A stretch of DNA of 64,000 nt from BRH-c54 sp036567945. GTDB lineage: Bacteria > Bacteroidota > Bacteroidia > Flavobacteriales_E > Vicingaceae. The notes beneath the pieces were generated by a model. It searched no databases and had not been told where the DNA came from. It worked only from the letters and a program-made list of their open reading frames with translations. Shown one piece after another: positions 9,407-17,648 of the stretch. How positions within the stretch are numbered: the first letter of the stretch is position 1; the number at the start of each line of letters is the position of its first letter. The translations under genes and the position numbers were made by a program. The stretch lies in assembly GCA_036567945.1 (NCBI GenBank), contig DATCTM010000020.1:4333-68332 (forward strand), given 5' to 3'.

Positions 9407-10778
9407 ATCCAAACAATTTTGAAAAAATAGATTCTATTTTATTTACAAATACGATTTCTATTTTGTGCTGACTAACATCCAACCCTTTTTGGTTATATTT
9501 AGAAACGAAAATTTTTTCAAAACCTAATTTTTCAGCTTCTGTAATGCGTTGCTCTACCCTACTTATTGGTCTAATTTCTCCCGACAACCCTACCTCAGCA
9601 GCAAAGCAATATAATGATGGTATGGAAATGTTTTCTCCTGAAGAAAGTACTGCACTTACCACCGCTAAATCTACAGCCGGATCATCTATTTTTAATCCTC
9701 CGGCAACATTTATAAATACATCTTTAGCACCTAATTTAAACCCACAACGCTTTTCCAATACTGCCAACAACATGTTTAATCGTTTAGTATCAAAACCTGT
9801 TGACGAGCGTTGTGGCGTTCCATAAGCAGCAGAGCTTACTAAAGCTTGAATTTCTACTAACAAAGGTCTGTTTCCTTCCATAGTTGCAGCAACTGCAGCT
9901 CCACTAAAGTTTTCATCGCTGTTGCTTAATAGTATTTCTGAAGGGTTATCAACTTCTCTTAATCCTGCTCCATGCATTTCATAAATCCCTAATTCATTGG
10001 TGGAACCAAACCTATTTTTTACCGAACGCAACAGTCTGTAAATATGATTTCTATCTCCTTCAAATTGCAGTACAACATCTACCATGTGTTCCAAAATTTT
10101 TGGTCCGGCAATGGTGCCATCTTTAGTAATATGTCCCACCAAAAAAACAGGCGTATTGCTTTCTTTAGCATATCGCATCAATTCAGCAGTACATTCTCTT
10201 ACTTGAGAAATACTTCCCGGAGATGAATCAATAGTAGCAGTATGTAAGGTTTGAATAGAATCTATCACCAAAATATCAGGAACAATTTCATTTATATGAT
10301 GAAAAATATTTTGCGTTGATGTTTCTGTCAACACATAACAATCGGAATTTTTATTTCCTATTCTATCGGCACGCATTTTTAATTGCTGACCACTTTCTTC
10401 ACCGGAAACATATAGAATTTTCTGTCCTTTTAATCTCAAAGACATTTGCAACATAAGTGTTGACTTTCCAATACCCGGATCTCCTCCAAAAAGAATTAAT
10501 GAACCCGGTACTAAACCACCACCTAACACTCTATTTAACTCTGTTCCCGGAAGTTTAATTCTAGGAATTTCTGCTAACTCAATAGTATCTACAGGAAGTG
10601 GTTTGTTATTCTTTTTTATATTAAAAGAACCTTTCACCTCGTTGGGATGAGGCTTACTAATAACTTCTTCAACTATGGTGTTCCACTCGTTACACGAAGA
10701 ACATTTACCTACCCATTTAGGATATTGAGCTCCACAACTTTGGCAGAAAAAGGCTGTTTTTACTTTTGTTTTTGCCAT
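9405..10778 (-). CDS. radA: DNA repair protein RadA (RecA-like ATPase with Lon-like domain)
   Basis: A 457-residue cytoplasmic protein that drives branch migration of recombination intermediates. The N-terminal zinc finger has Cys12-x2-Cys15 and Cys26-x2-Cys29. Walker A (GGDPGIGKST) is at about 98-107. The RadA motif KNRFGSTNELG lies in the middle, and the C-terminal Lon-protease-like domain carries GGLKIDDPAVDLAVVSAVLSS. Length is typical. It follows the ABC ATPase gene by 15 bases, so the two are likely co-transcribed although functionally unrelated. Confidence 0.96.
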   Translation of the reverse strand: MAKTKVKTAFFCQSCGAQYPKWVGKCSSCNEWNTIVEEVISKPHPNEVKGSFNIKKNNKPLPVDTIELAEIPRIKLPGTELNRVLGGGLVPGSLILFGGDPGIGKSTLMLQMSLRLKGQKILYVSGEESGQQLKMRADRIGNKNSDCYVLTETSTQNIFHHINEIVPDILVIDSIQTLHTATIDSSPGSISQVRECTAELMRYAKESNTPVFLVGHITKDGTIAGPKILEHMVDVVLQFEGDRNHIYRLLRSVKNRFGSTNELGIYEMHGAGLREVDNPSEILLSNSDENFSGAAVAATMEGNRPLLVEIQALVSSAAYGTPQRSSTGFDTKRLNMLLAVLEKRCGFKLGAKDVFINVAGGLKIDDPAVDLAVVSAVLSSGENISIPSLYCFAAEVGLSGEIRPISRVEQRITEAEKLGFEKIFVSKYNQKGLDVSQHKIEIVFVNKIESIFSKLFG

Positions 10779-10793
10779 AGCGTGTCACTTATA

Positions 10794-12602
10794 TTAAACT
10801 GTAGTTGAGCGTCTTGCTATTTTTTTATTTAAAGATTTTTGAATGTCGTCTATCTCTCCTTTAGGAATAGCATTAATCAATGATTTGGTATAATCAGTTT
10901 TTGGATTATTATAAATCTCATCTGCATAACCCATTTCTTTAACAACTCCCTCTTGCATTACTATCATTTTATCACTCATAAATTTAACAACCGATAAATC
11001 GTGTGAGATAAAGATGTATGTAAACTTAAATTCTTCTTTTAGTTCATTCAGCAAGTTCAGTACCTGTGCCTGAACAGATACATCTAATGCAGAAACAGAC
11101 TCATCGCAAATAATGAATTTAGGATTTAACGCTAATGAACGGGCAATACAAATACGTTGTCTTTGTCCTCCCGAAAACTCATGCGGATATCTGTAAAAAT
11201 GATGCTCCGGTAAATCAACACGCTTCAATAATTCCATTACTCTTTCTTTTCTTTCTGCATCACTATTAAACACATTATGTACACGCATGGGTTCCATAAT
11301 CGCTTCGCCAATAGTAATTCTGGGATTTAAAGATGAGTAAGGATCTTGGAAAATAATTTGCATTTCTTTTCTGTACTCACGCATTTCCTTCACACTAAGA
11401 TTCGTAATATCTTTCCCTTCAAAAATAATATTTCCGGCTGTTGGTTCCACCAATTTTAAAATGGTTCTTCCTAAGGTTGTTTTTCCACAACCCGACTCAC
11501 CCACTAAACCTAAAGTTTCTCCGGGATAAACCTTAAAAGAAACATCATTAACTGCTTTTACATATTCTTTTGCTCTGCCAAAAACTCCTTTACTTATCGG
11601 AAAATAAGTTTTCAGGTTTTTAATTTCTAAAATGGGCTCTTGAGCATATATTTTCTCGTGCTTTTTAGCTGTCTCTTCCGGACTAATCACCAAATTTTCT
11701 GTAACTTCTTCTACCGATTTATTTTTTTCTTTCATCTCTCCGTTTTCATCTACACTCATAAAATCTGAAACGGTAGGTAGCCAGTGGAGCCTTCTATTTA
11801 ATGGCGGACGACAAGCTAACAAGCCTTTGGTGTAAGGGTGTTGCGGATTAGTAAAAATATCCATTACTGTTCCTTGCTCCACAATTTTACCTTTGTACAT
11901 TACCACTACTTTATCGGCCAATTCAGCAATAACACCTAAATCATGAGTAATAAACATAATCCCCATATCTTGTTCTTGCTGCAATTGCATCATCAACTCC
12001 AAAATGGTTTTTTGTACAGTAACATCTAATGCTGTTGTAGGTTCATCAGCAATTAATATAGAAGGATTGCAAGACATTGCCATGGCTATCATCACCCTTT
12101 GTTTCTGACCACCTGAAATTTGGTGAGGATATGTATCAAACATCACATCAGGACGAGGTAGTTCTACTTTTTTAAATAACTCTATGGTTATCTTTTTAGC
12201 TTCTTTTTTATTTACTTTTTGATGCAACATAATGGCTTCTGCCACTTGATCTCCACAAGTATAAACAGGGTTTAAAGAAGTCATCGGTTCTTGGAAAATC
12301 ATAGCAATTTCATTCCCTCTTAAACTTCGCATTTGTTTTTCAGTAGCTTTTACCAAGTCAATTACGCCATCTTTACCATGAAATAAAATTTCTCCACTAG
12401 TAATTTCTCCTGGAGGATTAGGAATTAAACGCATGGCTGATAGTGATGTAACCGATTTTCCTGAACCTGACTCACCAACTATTCCTATGGTTTCTCCTTT
12501 GTTTAACGTAAATGAAACGTTATTAACTGCTTTGGTAACTTCTCCGTCCGAACGAAATTCTGTAACTAAATTTTTGATTTCTAAAAGCGTTCTATTTTCC
12601 AT
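10794..12602 (-). CDS. Fused double ABC ATPase of the peptide/opine/nickel importer type
   Basis: A 602-residue protein with two complete ATPase modules, as in E. coli YejF/GsiA or a DppD-DppF fusion. Module 1 has GESGSGKS (about 43-50), the signature SGGQKQRVMIAMAMS and Walker B ILIADEPTT, and ends with an oligopeptide-type C-terminal extension (HPYTKGLLACRPP). Module 2 has GESGCGKTT, SGGQRQRICIARSLA and FIICDESVSALD. Such ATPases power the import of oligopeptides or similar solutes through two permease subunits. No permease or binding protein is encoded in this window, so its partners must lie elsewhere. Confidence 0.9.
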   Translation of the reverse strand: MENRTLLEIKNLVTEFRSDGEVTKAVNNVSFTLNKGETIGIVGESGSGKSVTSLSAMRLIPNPPGEITSGEILFHGKDGVIDLVKATEKQMRSLRGNEIAMIFQEPMTSLNPVYTCGDQVAEAIMLHQKVNKKEAKKITIELFKKVELPRPDVMFDTYPHQISGGQKQRVMIAMAMSCNPSILIADEPTTALDVTVQKTILELMMQLQQEQDMGIMFITHDLGVIAELADKVVVMYKGKIVEQGTVMDIFTNPQHPYTKGLLACRPPLNRRLHWLPTVSDFMSVDENGEMKEKNKSVEEVTENLVISPEETAKKHEKIYAQEPILEIKNLKTYFPISKGVFGRAKEYVKAVNDVSFKVYPGETLGLVGESGCGKTTLGRTILKLVEPTAGNIIFEGKDITNLSVKEMREYRKEMQIIFQDPYSSLNPRITIGEAIMEPMRVHNVFNSDAERKERVMELLKRVDLPEHHFYRYPHEFSGGQRQRICIARSLALNPKFIICDESVSALDVSVQAQVLNLLNELKEEFKFTYIFISHDLSVVKFMSDKMIVMQEGVVKEMGYADEIYNNPKTDYTKSLINAIPKGEIDDIQKSLNKKIARRSTTV

Positions 12603-12826
12603 ATTCCCTTTAAATCTTATTGTAGAATAATATTCATTTTATTAAAGGCAATAAAAATACATTTTTAATGCAAGTTGCACAAGATTTATAAAAAATATAC
12701 ACTCTTTTTTAGACGACCTCCTGATTTTAAACGACAAAATTTAGATAACACTGTCTGTAACAGTTTGTTGTTAACTATTTCACAATAGACAAACTTGAAA
12801 AATTCCATATTACCCCATCCACAAAC

Positions 12827-13330
12827 TCACTCACTTAAATCATAAATCTTAATAACGAAATAACCGTAACCATGCTTTTCGCTATCTTCTTTTAATGCTA
12901 CCTCAACAGGTTTTTTGGTGATAGATGATGTTGTTCTCCAAGTGGTGAATCCATCTTGTTCTAACTTATTTTCCCCGTAATTATCGTTGTAATATTCGGT
13001 AAATTCCTGAGCTACTTTTTTAGCATCTTCTGCCAAATCAAAATAGGCTGCAATTTCAATTTCATAAAGTTTTTTTTCATAAAAATCGTAAGTAACGGTA
13101 TAACTATTCCCCATGCTGATATCGTAGTCGTAATGCAAATACTGCGGCTGATCATCTATCAAAAAAGCATTATCTTCAACAGCTTTTACAGTTGTCATGT
13201 CAGCCCCAATTTTAACTCCTCTAATATGTTCTTTTTCAGTTTTATTTATGGCTTTAAAGAAATCGCTACGCTTAGTAGTACAGGCAGAAATAACCGCCAA
13301 AACCATAATAATTATTGCTGTTTTTTTCAT
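12827..13330 (-). CDS. Small lipoprotein, unknown family
   Basis: The ATG at 13330 gives a classical lipoprotein signal (MKKTAIIIMVLAVISAC, lipobox ISAC), so I prefer it to the ATG at 13348. The mature part of about 150 residues is soluble and acidic, with a middle block YTVTYDFYEKKLYEIEIAAY. The same order of features (lipobox, tyrosine/acidic strand block, late W-x-x-x-x-SIT block) occurs in the lipoprotein at 55770-56267, suggesting distant paralogy. Function unknown. Confidence 0.68.
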   Translation of the reverse strand: MKKTAIIIMVLAVISACTTKRSDFFKAINKTEKEHIRGVKIGADMTTVKAVEDNAFLIDDQPQYLHYDYDISMGNSYTVTYDFYEKKLYEIEIAAYFDLAEDAKKVAQEFTEYYNDNYGENKLEQDGFTTWRTTSSITKKPVEVALKEDSEKHGYGYFVIKIYDLSE

Positions 13331-13353
13331 ATTATTTAAGTTATCCATTAATT

Positions 13354-13378
13354 TCTCGCAAAGACGCGAAGACGCAAA
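13354..13378 (+). repeat. GCAAAGACGC-type short intergenic repeat
   Basis: An intergenic string TCTCGCAAAGACGCGAAGAC followed by GCAAA. It contains the imperfect tandem unit GCAAAGAC/GCGAAGAC/GCAAA and is far more G+C-rich than its surroundings. I recall closely similar strings scattered between genes in many unrelated bacteria, but cannot verify this here. It lies just upstream of the lipoprotein gene on the minus strand. No function is known to me. Confidence 0.5.
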
Positions 13379-13419
13379 AAAGTTGTTTGTTAATCGTTAT
13401 TGGTAATTCTTCCGGCTTT

Positions 13420-14142
13420 TTAGTTAAAAACAATATTCTCTTCTTTCACCAAATCTTCGTTTCTGTAACGTAAAAACAATTGTGTAAGTGCCACTACGTC
13501 TTTTTCACAATAAATTTTTATGCGTTCTACATCTTTCTCTTCCCAATATACTTGGTTTACCATACTTCCGTCAATATCGTCTTTTGGTGTTGGGATATTA
13601 AATATTGCCGTTAGCAACCCGAGCGAAGTATAATTTTTGTAATCACCAAATTTCCATAGCTGCAAGGTATCTAAATGAGCAACTTCCCAAGGTTTTTTGC
13701 CTGCCAAATCTAAAATAAATGGGATATTTAACCCGTTTACCAAAGCTCTTCGGGCAATGTATGGAAAATCGAACTCTTTACCATTATGAGCACAAAGCAA
13801 ATGGTCGGCTTGGTTGAAATAATTGTTAAGCAAATCGAAAAATTCTTCTAACAACAGTTTTTCATCATCGCCATAAAAAGATTTTAATCGGAGTTTTTTT
13901 TCGCTGCCTTCGTAAGTAATAAACCCCACAGAAATACAAACAATTTTTCCGAATTCGGCATAAATACCGGCTCTGGAATAAGCTTCTTCAGGTGTTTCAT
14001 CTGCAGCTATATACTTGGCTTTTTGTTCCCAAAATTTTTGTAGACGCTCATCCACCGAATTAAAATTGGGTTGTTGAGCTACTGTTTCTATATCTAAAAA
14101 AAGAATTTTTTCTAGTCGGATTTTTTCTAACATAAGCACCAT
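13420..14142 (-). CDS. DEDD-family 3'-5' exonuclease (DNA polymerase B-like exonuclease domain)
   Basis: A 240-residue cytoplasmic protein with the three exonuclease motifs in order: FLDIET (Exo I, about residues 15-20), LLCAHNGKEFDFPYIARR (Exo II) and YCEKDVVALTQLFLRY (Exo III). This is the stand-alone polB-type exonuclease family seen in many Bacteroidota. It should remove nucleotides from DNA (or RNA) 3' ends using two metals. An internal ATG at 14133 (MLEKIRLEKI) is an equally possible start. No partner polymerase is adjacent. Confidence 0.8.
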   Translation of the reverse strand: MVLMLEKIRLEKILFLDIETVAQQPNFNSVDERLQKFWEQKAKYIAADETPEEAYSRAGIYAEFGKIVCISVGFITYEGSEKKLRLKSFYGDDEKLLLEEFFDLLNNYFNQADHLLCAHNGKEFDFPYIARRALVNGLNIPFILDLAGKKPWEVAHLDTLQLWKFGDYKNYTSLGLLTAIFNIPTPKDDIDGSMVNQVYWEEKDVERIKIYCEKDVVALTQLFLRYRNEDLVKEENIVFN

Positions 14143-14302
14143 TTTAAAACCGACAATAAAAGTAAGGCTTTTTGAAAAGGTGTAAAGAATTTTTGAAGAT
14201 TATTTTTTCGACCCTCCCAACAAACTTAAAAGTTATTGTCCAATAACACAAATTTCAATCAATTATAATAATAATGGAGAAGGTTCTAAGCAAAATTAGT
14301 TA

Positions 14303-14989
14303 TTAGTCTCCACAATATTTCTCAATTAGACTGACTGCATCTTCATCTCCAAGCCCCCTAGCTTTCTCCCAATCTTCACAAGCTCCTTCAATATGATTCA
14401 TTTTATATTTTGCAACCCCATTATTATATAAAGCATCAACATGTTTATTATCAAGAGATATCGCTTTTGAAAAATAAAAAACACTTGTCAACAACCTGTT
14501 TTCTTGTAATTCTACAACCCCAAGATTATAATAGTAGTCTGCAGAATAAGAGGCTTCATAAAGAACTGTAGTTTTAATTCTTTCATCTTTCTCTTCACCA
14601 CATGTCAAACATTTAAAACTAACAGGAAAGGTCATTCTCACATCTACCTTTTTACCATTATGTTGTCCTGACAACCACATACCATCAGTTAAACTAATAA
14701 CATTTATGGCCTCTTGAGCACACCCCTCTCCAATATCTTTTAAAATCTTAAAATCTTTTGTTTGCCCTAATGTATCCACTACAAATGAAATAAATACCTT
14801 CCCCTGAATATTATTCATTTTAGCTTCACTTGGATAAATAATATTAGTACCTATAAACCTATATAGTTGTTCTTGTCCATAAACAAATAACGGCATAGAA
14901 TCAACAATAGTATATACTTTAGACGAGTCTTGTCCATAAGTTTTTATTGTCTGAATTATTATAAAAGATATAAAAATTATTTTTTTCAT
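14303..14989 (-). CDS. Exported protein with TonB C-terminal-like domain and TPR-like tail
   Basis: A signal peptide (MKKIIFISFIIIQTIKTYGQ) leads into a TonB-C-like domain (about 40-130: IIYPSEAKMNNIQGKVFISF, VDTLGQTKDFKILKDIGEGC). TPR-like helices follow (ALYNNGVAKYKMNHIEGACEDWEKA), near the C-terminus. Unlike a true TonB it lacks an N-terminal membrane anchor and proline linker, so it probably acts as a free periplasmic protein. Cys pairs CLTCGEE and the terminal YCGD may form disulfides. It is a common Bacteroidota architecture without a settled role. Confidence 0.65.
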   Translation of the reverse strand: MKKIIFISFIIIQTIKTYGQDSSKVYTIVDSMPLFVYGQEQLYRFIGTNIIYPSEAKMNNIQGKVFISFVVDTLGQTKDFKILKDIGEGCAQEAINVISLTDGMWLSGQHNGKKVDVRMTFPVSFKCLTCGEEKDERIKTTVLYEASYSADYYYNLGVVELQENRLLTSVFYFSKAISLDNKHVDALYNNGVAKYKMNHIEGACEDWEKARGLGDEDAVSLIEKYCGD

Positions 14990-15085
14990 TTTTGCTTAAG
15001 TATTTCAATTTAATAACCTAAAGTTGATAGCTAAATTAAACCTGACTCATTAATTATTCTTAGCTTTTTAAAATTTTTTATCCCC

Positions 15086-17512
15086 CTAAAAAACCACCCC
15101 AAAACTCATTTTTACAGCAAAATTATCGAAAGTTTTATCAAAAGCATAAGGCCCGTAGCGATAGAAACCTCCTACTCCAAAAGTAGTACTGTTTAATTTG
15201 AAAATATTGTTGATGATTAATCCTGATTCGTAAAAACCTTTTTCCATGGTATTAAAAACCACTCCTTGGTGCAACTCGGCATGGTCTAATTTCCCAACTC
15301 CCGCACTAGTAGTAATAACAAACTCTGGTTGGAATTTTTTAATTTTCAGCAATAAACCTTTAAAACTATGTCGGAAATGAAAATGTACGTATTGGTTAGA
15401 CAAAAACTCGTAAGGCAACATGGTTTCAAAAGCATTTTCGGTAGAAAGCAATAAAAAATCATCGGTTCTATTAACACCAATAGGATGGTTGAGCATGTGT
15501 TGCGGTACTTTACCATCTGTATAACCCACTTCAACTCTAAAATAAGGCTGACCAAAATTTCTGGTATTAAATTTTTTCTCTGTTCTAAAAGTATAACGTG
15601 TATAGGTATATTCTCCGTCATATTGATTAATGCCTCTTTCAATTTTGGCATACAAAATCGGATATTTGGTTGCTGTTCGGTAGCTATTAGAAAGTGTTTT
15701 TAATATCTTTTCTTTATAAGCATACCTCAACTCCACACCTACTTCATTAAACAGGTAATTTCTATCTCTGATAAAAGTGGAATTATCTATTTGCTTTACA
15801 AAATAATAATCATCGGTAACTTCTACTTTTTGTTGATTTACAAAAGCGTAAGTTTTTAAATACCTCAACGTTCTGAAGCTTAATCGAGCTTGCATTTTTT
15901 CGTAATTATTCATTCTGTCTAAATACAGTACTCGAGTTCCTGCCGAAGAAATAAAAGGCACTTTGTAATCTCTAAAACCAACTACCCCCGGCTCAGCAAC
16001 ATCTTTATCGTAAGAAAAATTGATCGCTATATTGTTGTTTTTTTCAAGCAAGAAAGTGGCATCTCCACCATATTTTTCTTCTTTATCTTTAAATCCGTAA
16101 GCTCCATAACCACCAATAGAAAACCATTTAGAAAAATGCTGATTGGTATGAAATCCGGCACCTAGTCTAAACCCTTCGTAATTGTTATAGTTTACAAAAC
16201 GGTTCAAATCTAAATCTACCACTCCCCACTTTAATTTTCCGGTTAAAATGGCTTCCAATCCACCTAATTTTTTATCAAAATTTTCTGCTCTACCAATACT
16301 ATCAATTACCTGATAAGTTTTTTTCTCTTGAGCTGTTAAGGTATCACCACGGTATTCATCCCAAAAAGCTTCATCTCTTTTGTTAGCTTTTAAATCAATT
16401 TCGGTATCTATATGGCTAAATTCTTTGTTTTTTAATTCAGGATTAATCACCACATTTTTAATATAAGTATTGCTAATTCCCACCATACTAAATGAATTAA
16501 TAGTTGCATTGTTCATAATAAATTTAGAACTCAACTGCTTAGGAAACCATTTACCTTCTATCTTTTCGTACTGTTGACGAATTTTAATGGTTAACGAAGC
16601 ATCCTGCTCATAAGGTTCCGCAATAACATTTTGCAAAGCATAACCATCTGTATTAATATAAAGCAATCCTTGTAAAGCATCAAAATTTTTACCCTTAAGT
16701 GGTGTAAAAGATATAATGTAAACCGAATCTGCTCCACTAATAATAGTGTCTTCAATTATAAACAAATATTTGTTGTGACTATTGGTAGAGATAGGATTCA
16801 AATACGCTTTATCCATCACATAAATATTGGTGTTGTAAAAAGAGAACGATTGCAACTGTGTTCCCAGTAGTGCAAAAGTGGGATTTTGCAGACCCGAAAC
16901 CCTTGAAGCAATAACTTTTTCATAATTTTTACTCGGTACTTTATATTTACGTTGAGTGATGGATTCCATCATAAAAATATGCTGTGTTTTTAAAATACTA
17001 TCTGTTCTAATCACCATAGAATCAGCTTTAGCTAATTTTTCGGGGTCGTTAACCAAAGCACTATCCATTTCAGCAGTCACATATAATTTACTATACGAAT
17101 CGTAAGTAAAATCTATGCTTTTTTCCGGATTAAGCTGCGTACGATTATCTACCACTTTTTTAATAATTCTATGGGCAGGATTTTCTCCCGGAAGGATTTT
17201 TACCTCGTCCAACTGAAAAGTAGTTGCCGACATGTAAATAATTAAAAAATCTTTTCCGCTAAGTTGTATTTCTTTAGATTCATAACCAACATAACTCAAT
17301 TTAATTGATTGAATGGGTGACTTGGTATTAAAAACAAAATTGCCGTCAATATCGGTAGTTGCTCCGTAATTTTTATCCGAAAGAATATTAACAAAAGCTA
17401 GTGGTTGCTTTGATTTATCATCCAACACCTTACCTTTAAAAGTGAATTGAGCAAGCGCACTTGAACACAATAAAAGCAAAAGCCATATAACACCTAATTG
17501 TTTACTCAACAT
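15086..17512 (-). CDS. DUF5686/carboxypeptidase-regulatory-like outer-membrane protein
   Basis: An 808-residue exported protein. After the signal peptide a CarboxypepD_reg-like domain (about 22-95: FKGKVLDDKSKQPLAFVNIL, TDIDGNFVFNT) is followed by a DUF5686-type region. It ends in a beta-rich C-terminal half predicted to be an outer-membrane barrel (last strand FAVKMSFGVVF). The family is widespread in Bacteroidota and often sits near TonB-dependent receptors. Here a receptor gene lies directly upstream in the same direction, about 140 bases away. Function is not established. Confidence 0.75.
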   Translation of the reverse strand: MLSKQLGVIWLLLLLCSSALAQFTFKGKVLDDKSKQPLAFVNILSDKNYGATTDIDGNFVFNTKSPIQSIKLSYVGYESKEIQLSGKDFLIIYMSATTFQLDEVKILPGENPAHRIIKKVVDNRTQLNPEKSIDFTYDSYSKLYVTAEMDSALVNDPEKLAKADSMVIRTDSILKTQHIFMMESITQRKYKVPSKNYEKVIASRVSGLQNPTFALLGTQLQSFSFYNTNIYVMDKAYLNPISTNSHNKYLFIIEDTIISGADSVYIISFTPLKGKNFDALQGLLYINTDGYALQNVIAEPYEQDASLTIKIRQQYEKIEGKWFPKQLSSKFIMNNATINSFSMVGISNTYIKNVVINPELKNKEFSHIDTEIDLKANKRDEAFWDEYRGDTLTAQEKKTYQVIDSIGRAENFDKKLGGLEAILTGKLKWGVVDLDLNRFVNYNNYEGFRLGAGFHTNQHFSKWFSIGGYGAYGFKDKEEKYGGDATFLLEKNNNIAINFSYDKDVAEPGVVGFRDYKVPFISSAGTRVLYLDRMNNYEKMQARLSFRTLRYLKTYAFVNQQKVEVTDDYYFVKQIDNSTFIRDRNYLFNEVGVELRYAYKEKILKTLSNSYRTATKYPILYAKIERGINQYDGEYTYTRYTFRTEKKFNTRNFGQPYFRVEVGYTDGKVPQHMLNHPIGVNRTDDFLLLSTENAFETMLPYEFLSNQYVHFHFRHSFKGLLLKIKKFQPEFVITTSAGVGKLDHAELHQGVVFNTMEKGFYESGLIINNIFKLNSTTFGVGGFYRYGPYAFDKTFDNFAVKMSFGVVF

Positions 17513-17648
17513 GGATAAAAAAGGAAAATCTGCCGTAAAAATACAATTATAATTGATGTTACAAAAAACGGTACTGTTTTACTTTTTTGTTGGATTATTT
17601 TTTTGGTGTTGTTGCTTGGTATTTGGTAAATCTTTATTTAAAATTAAG

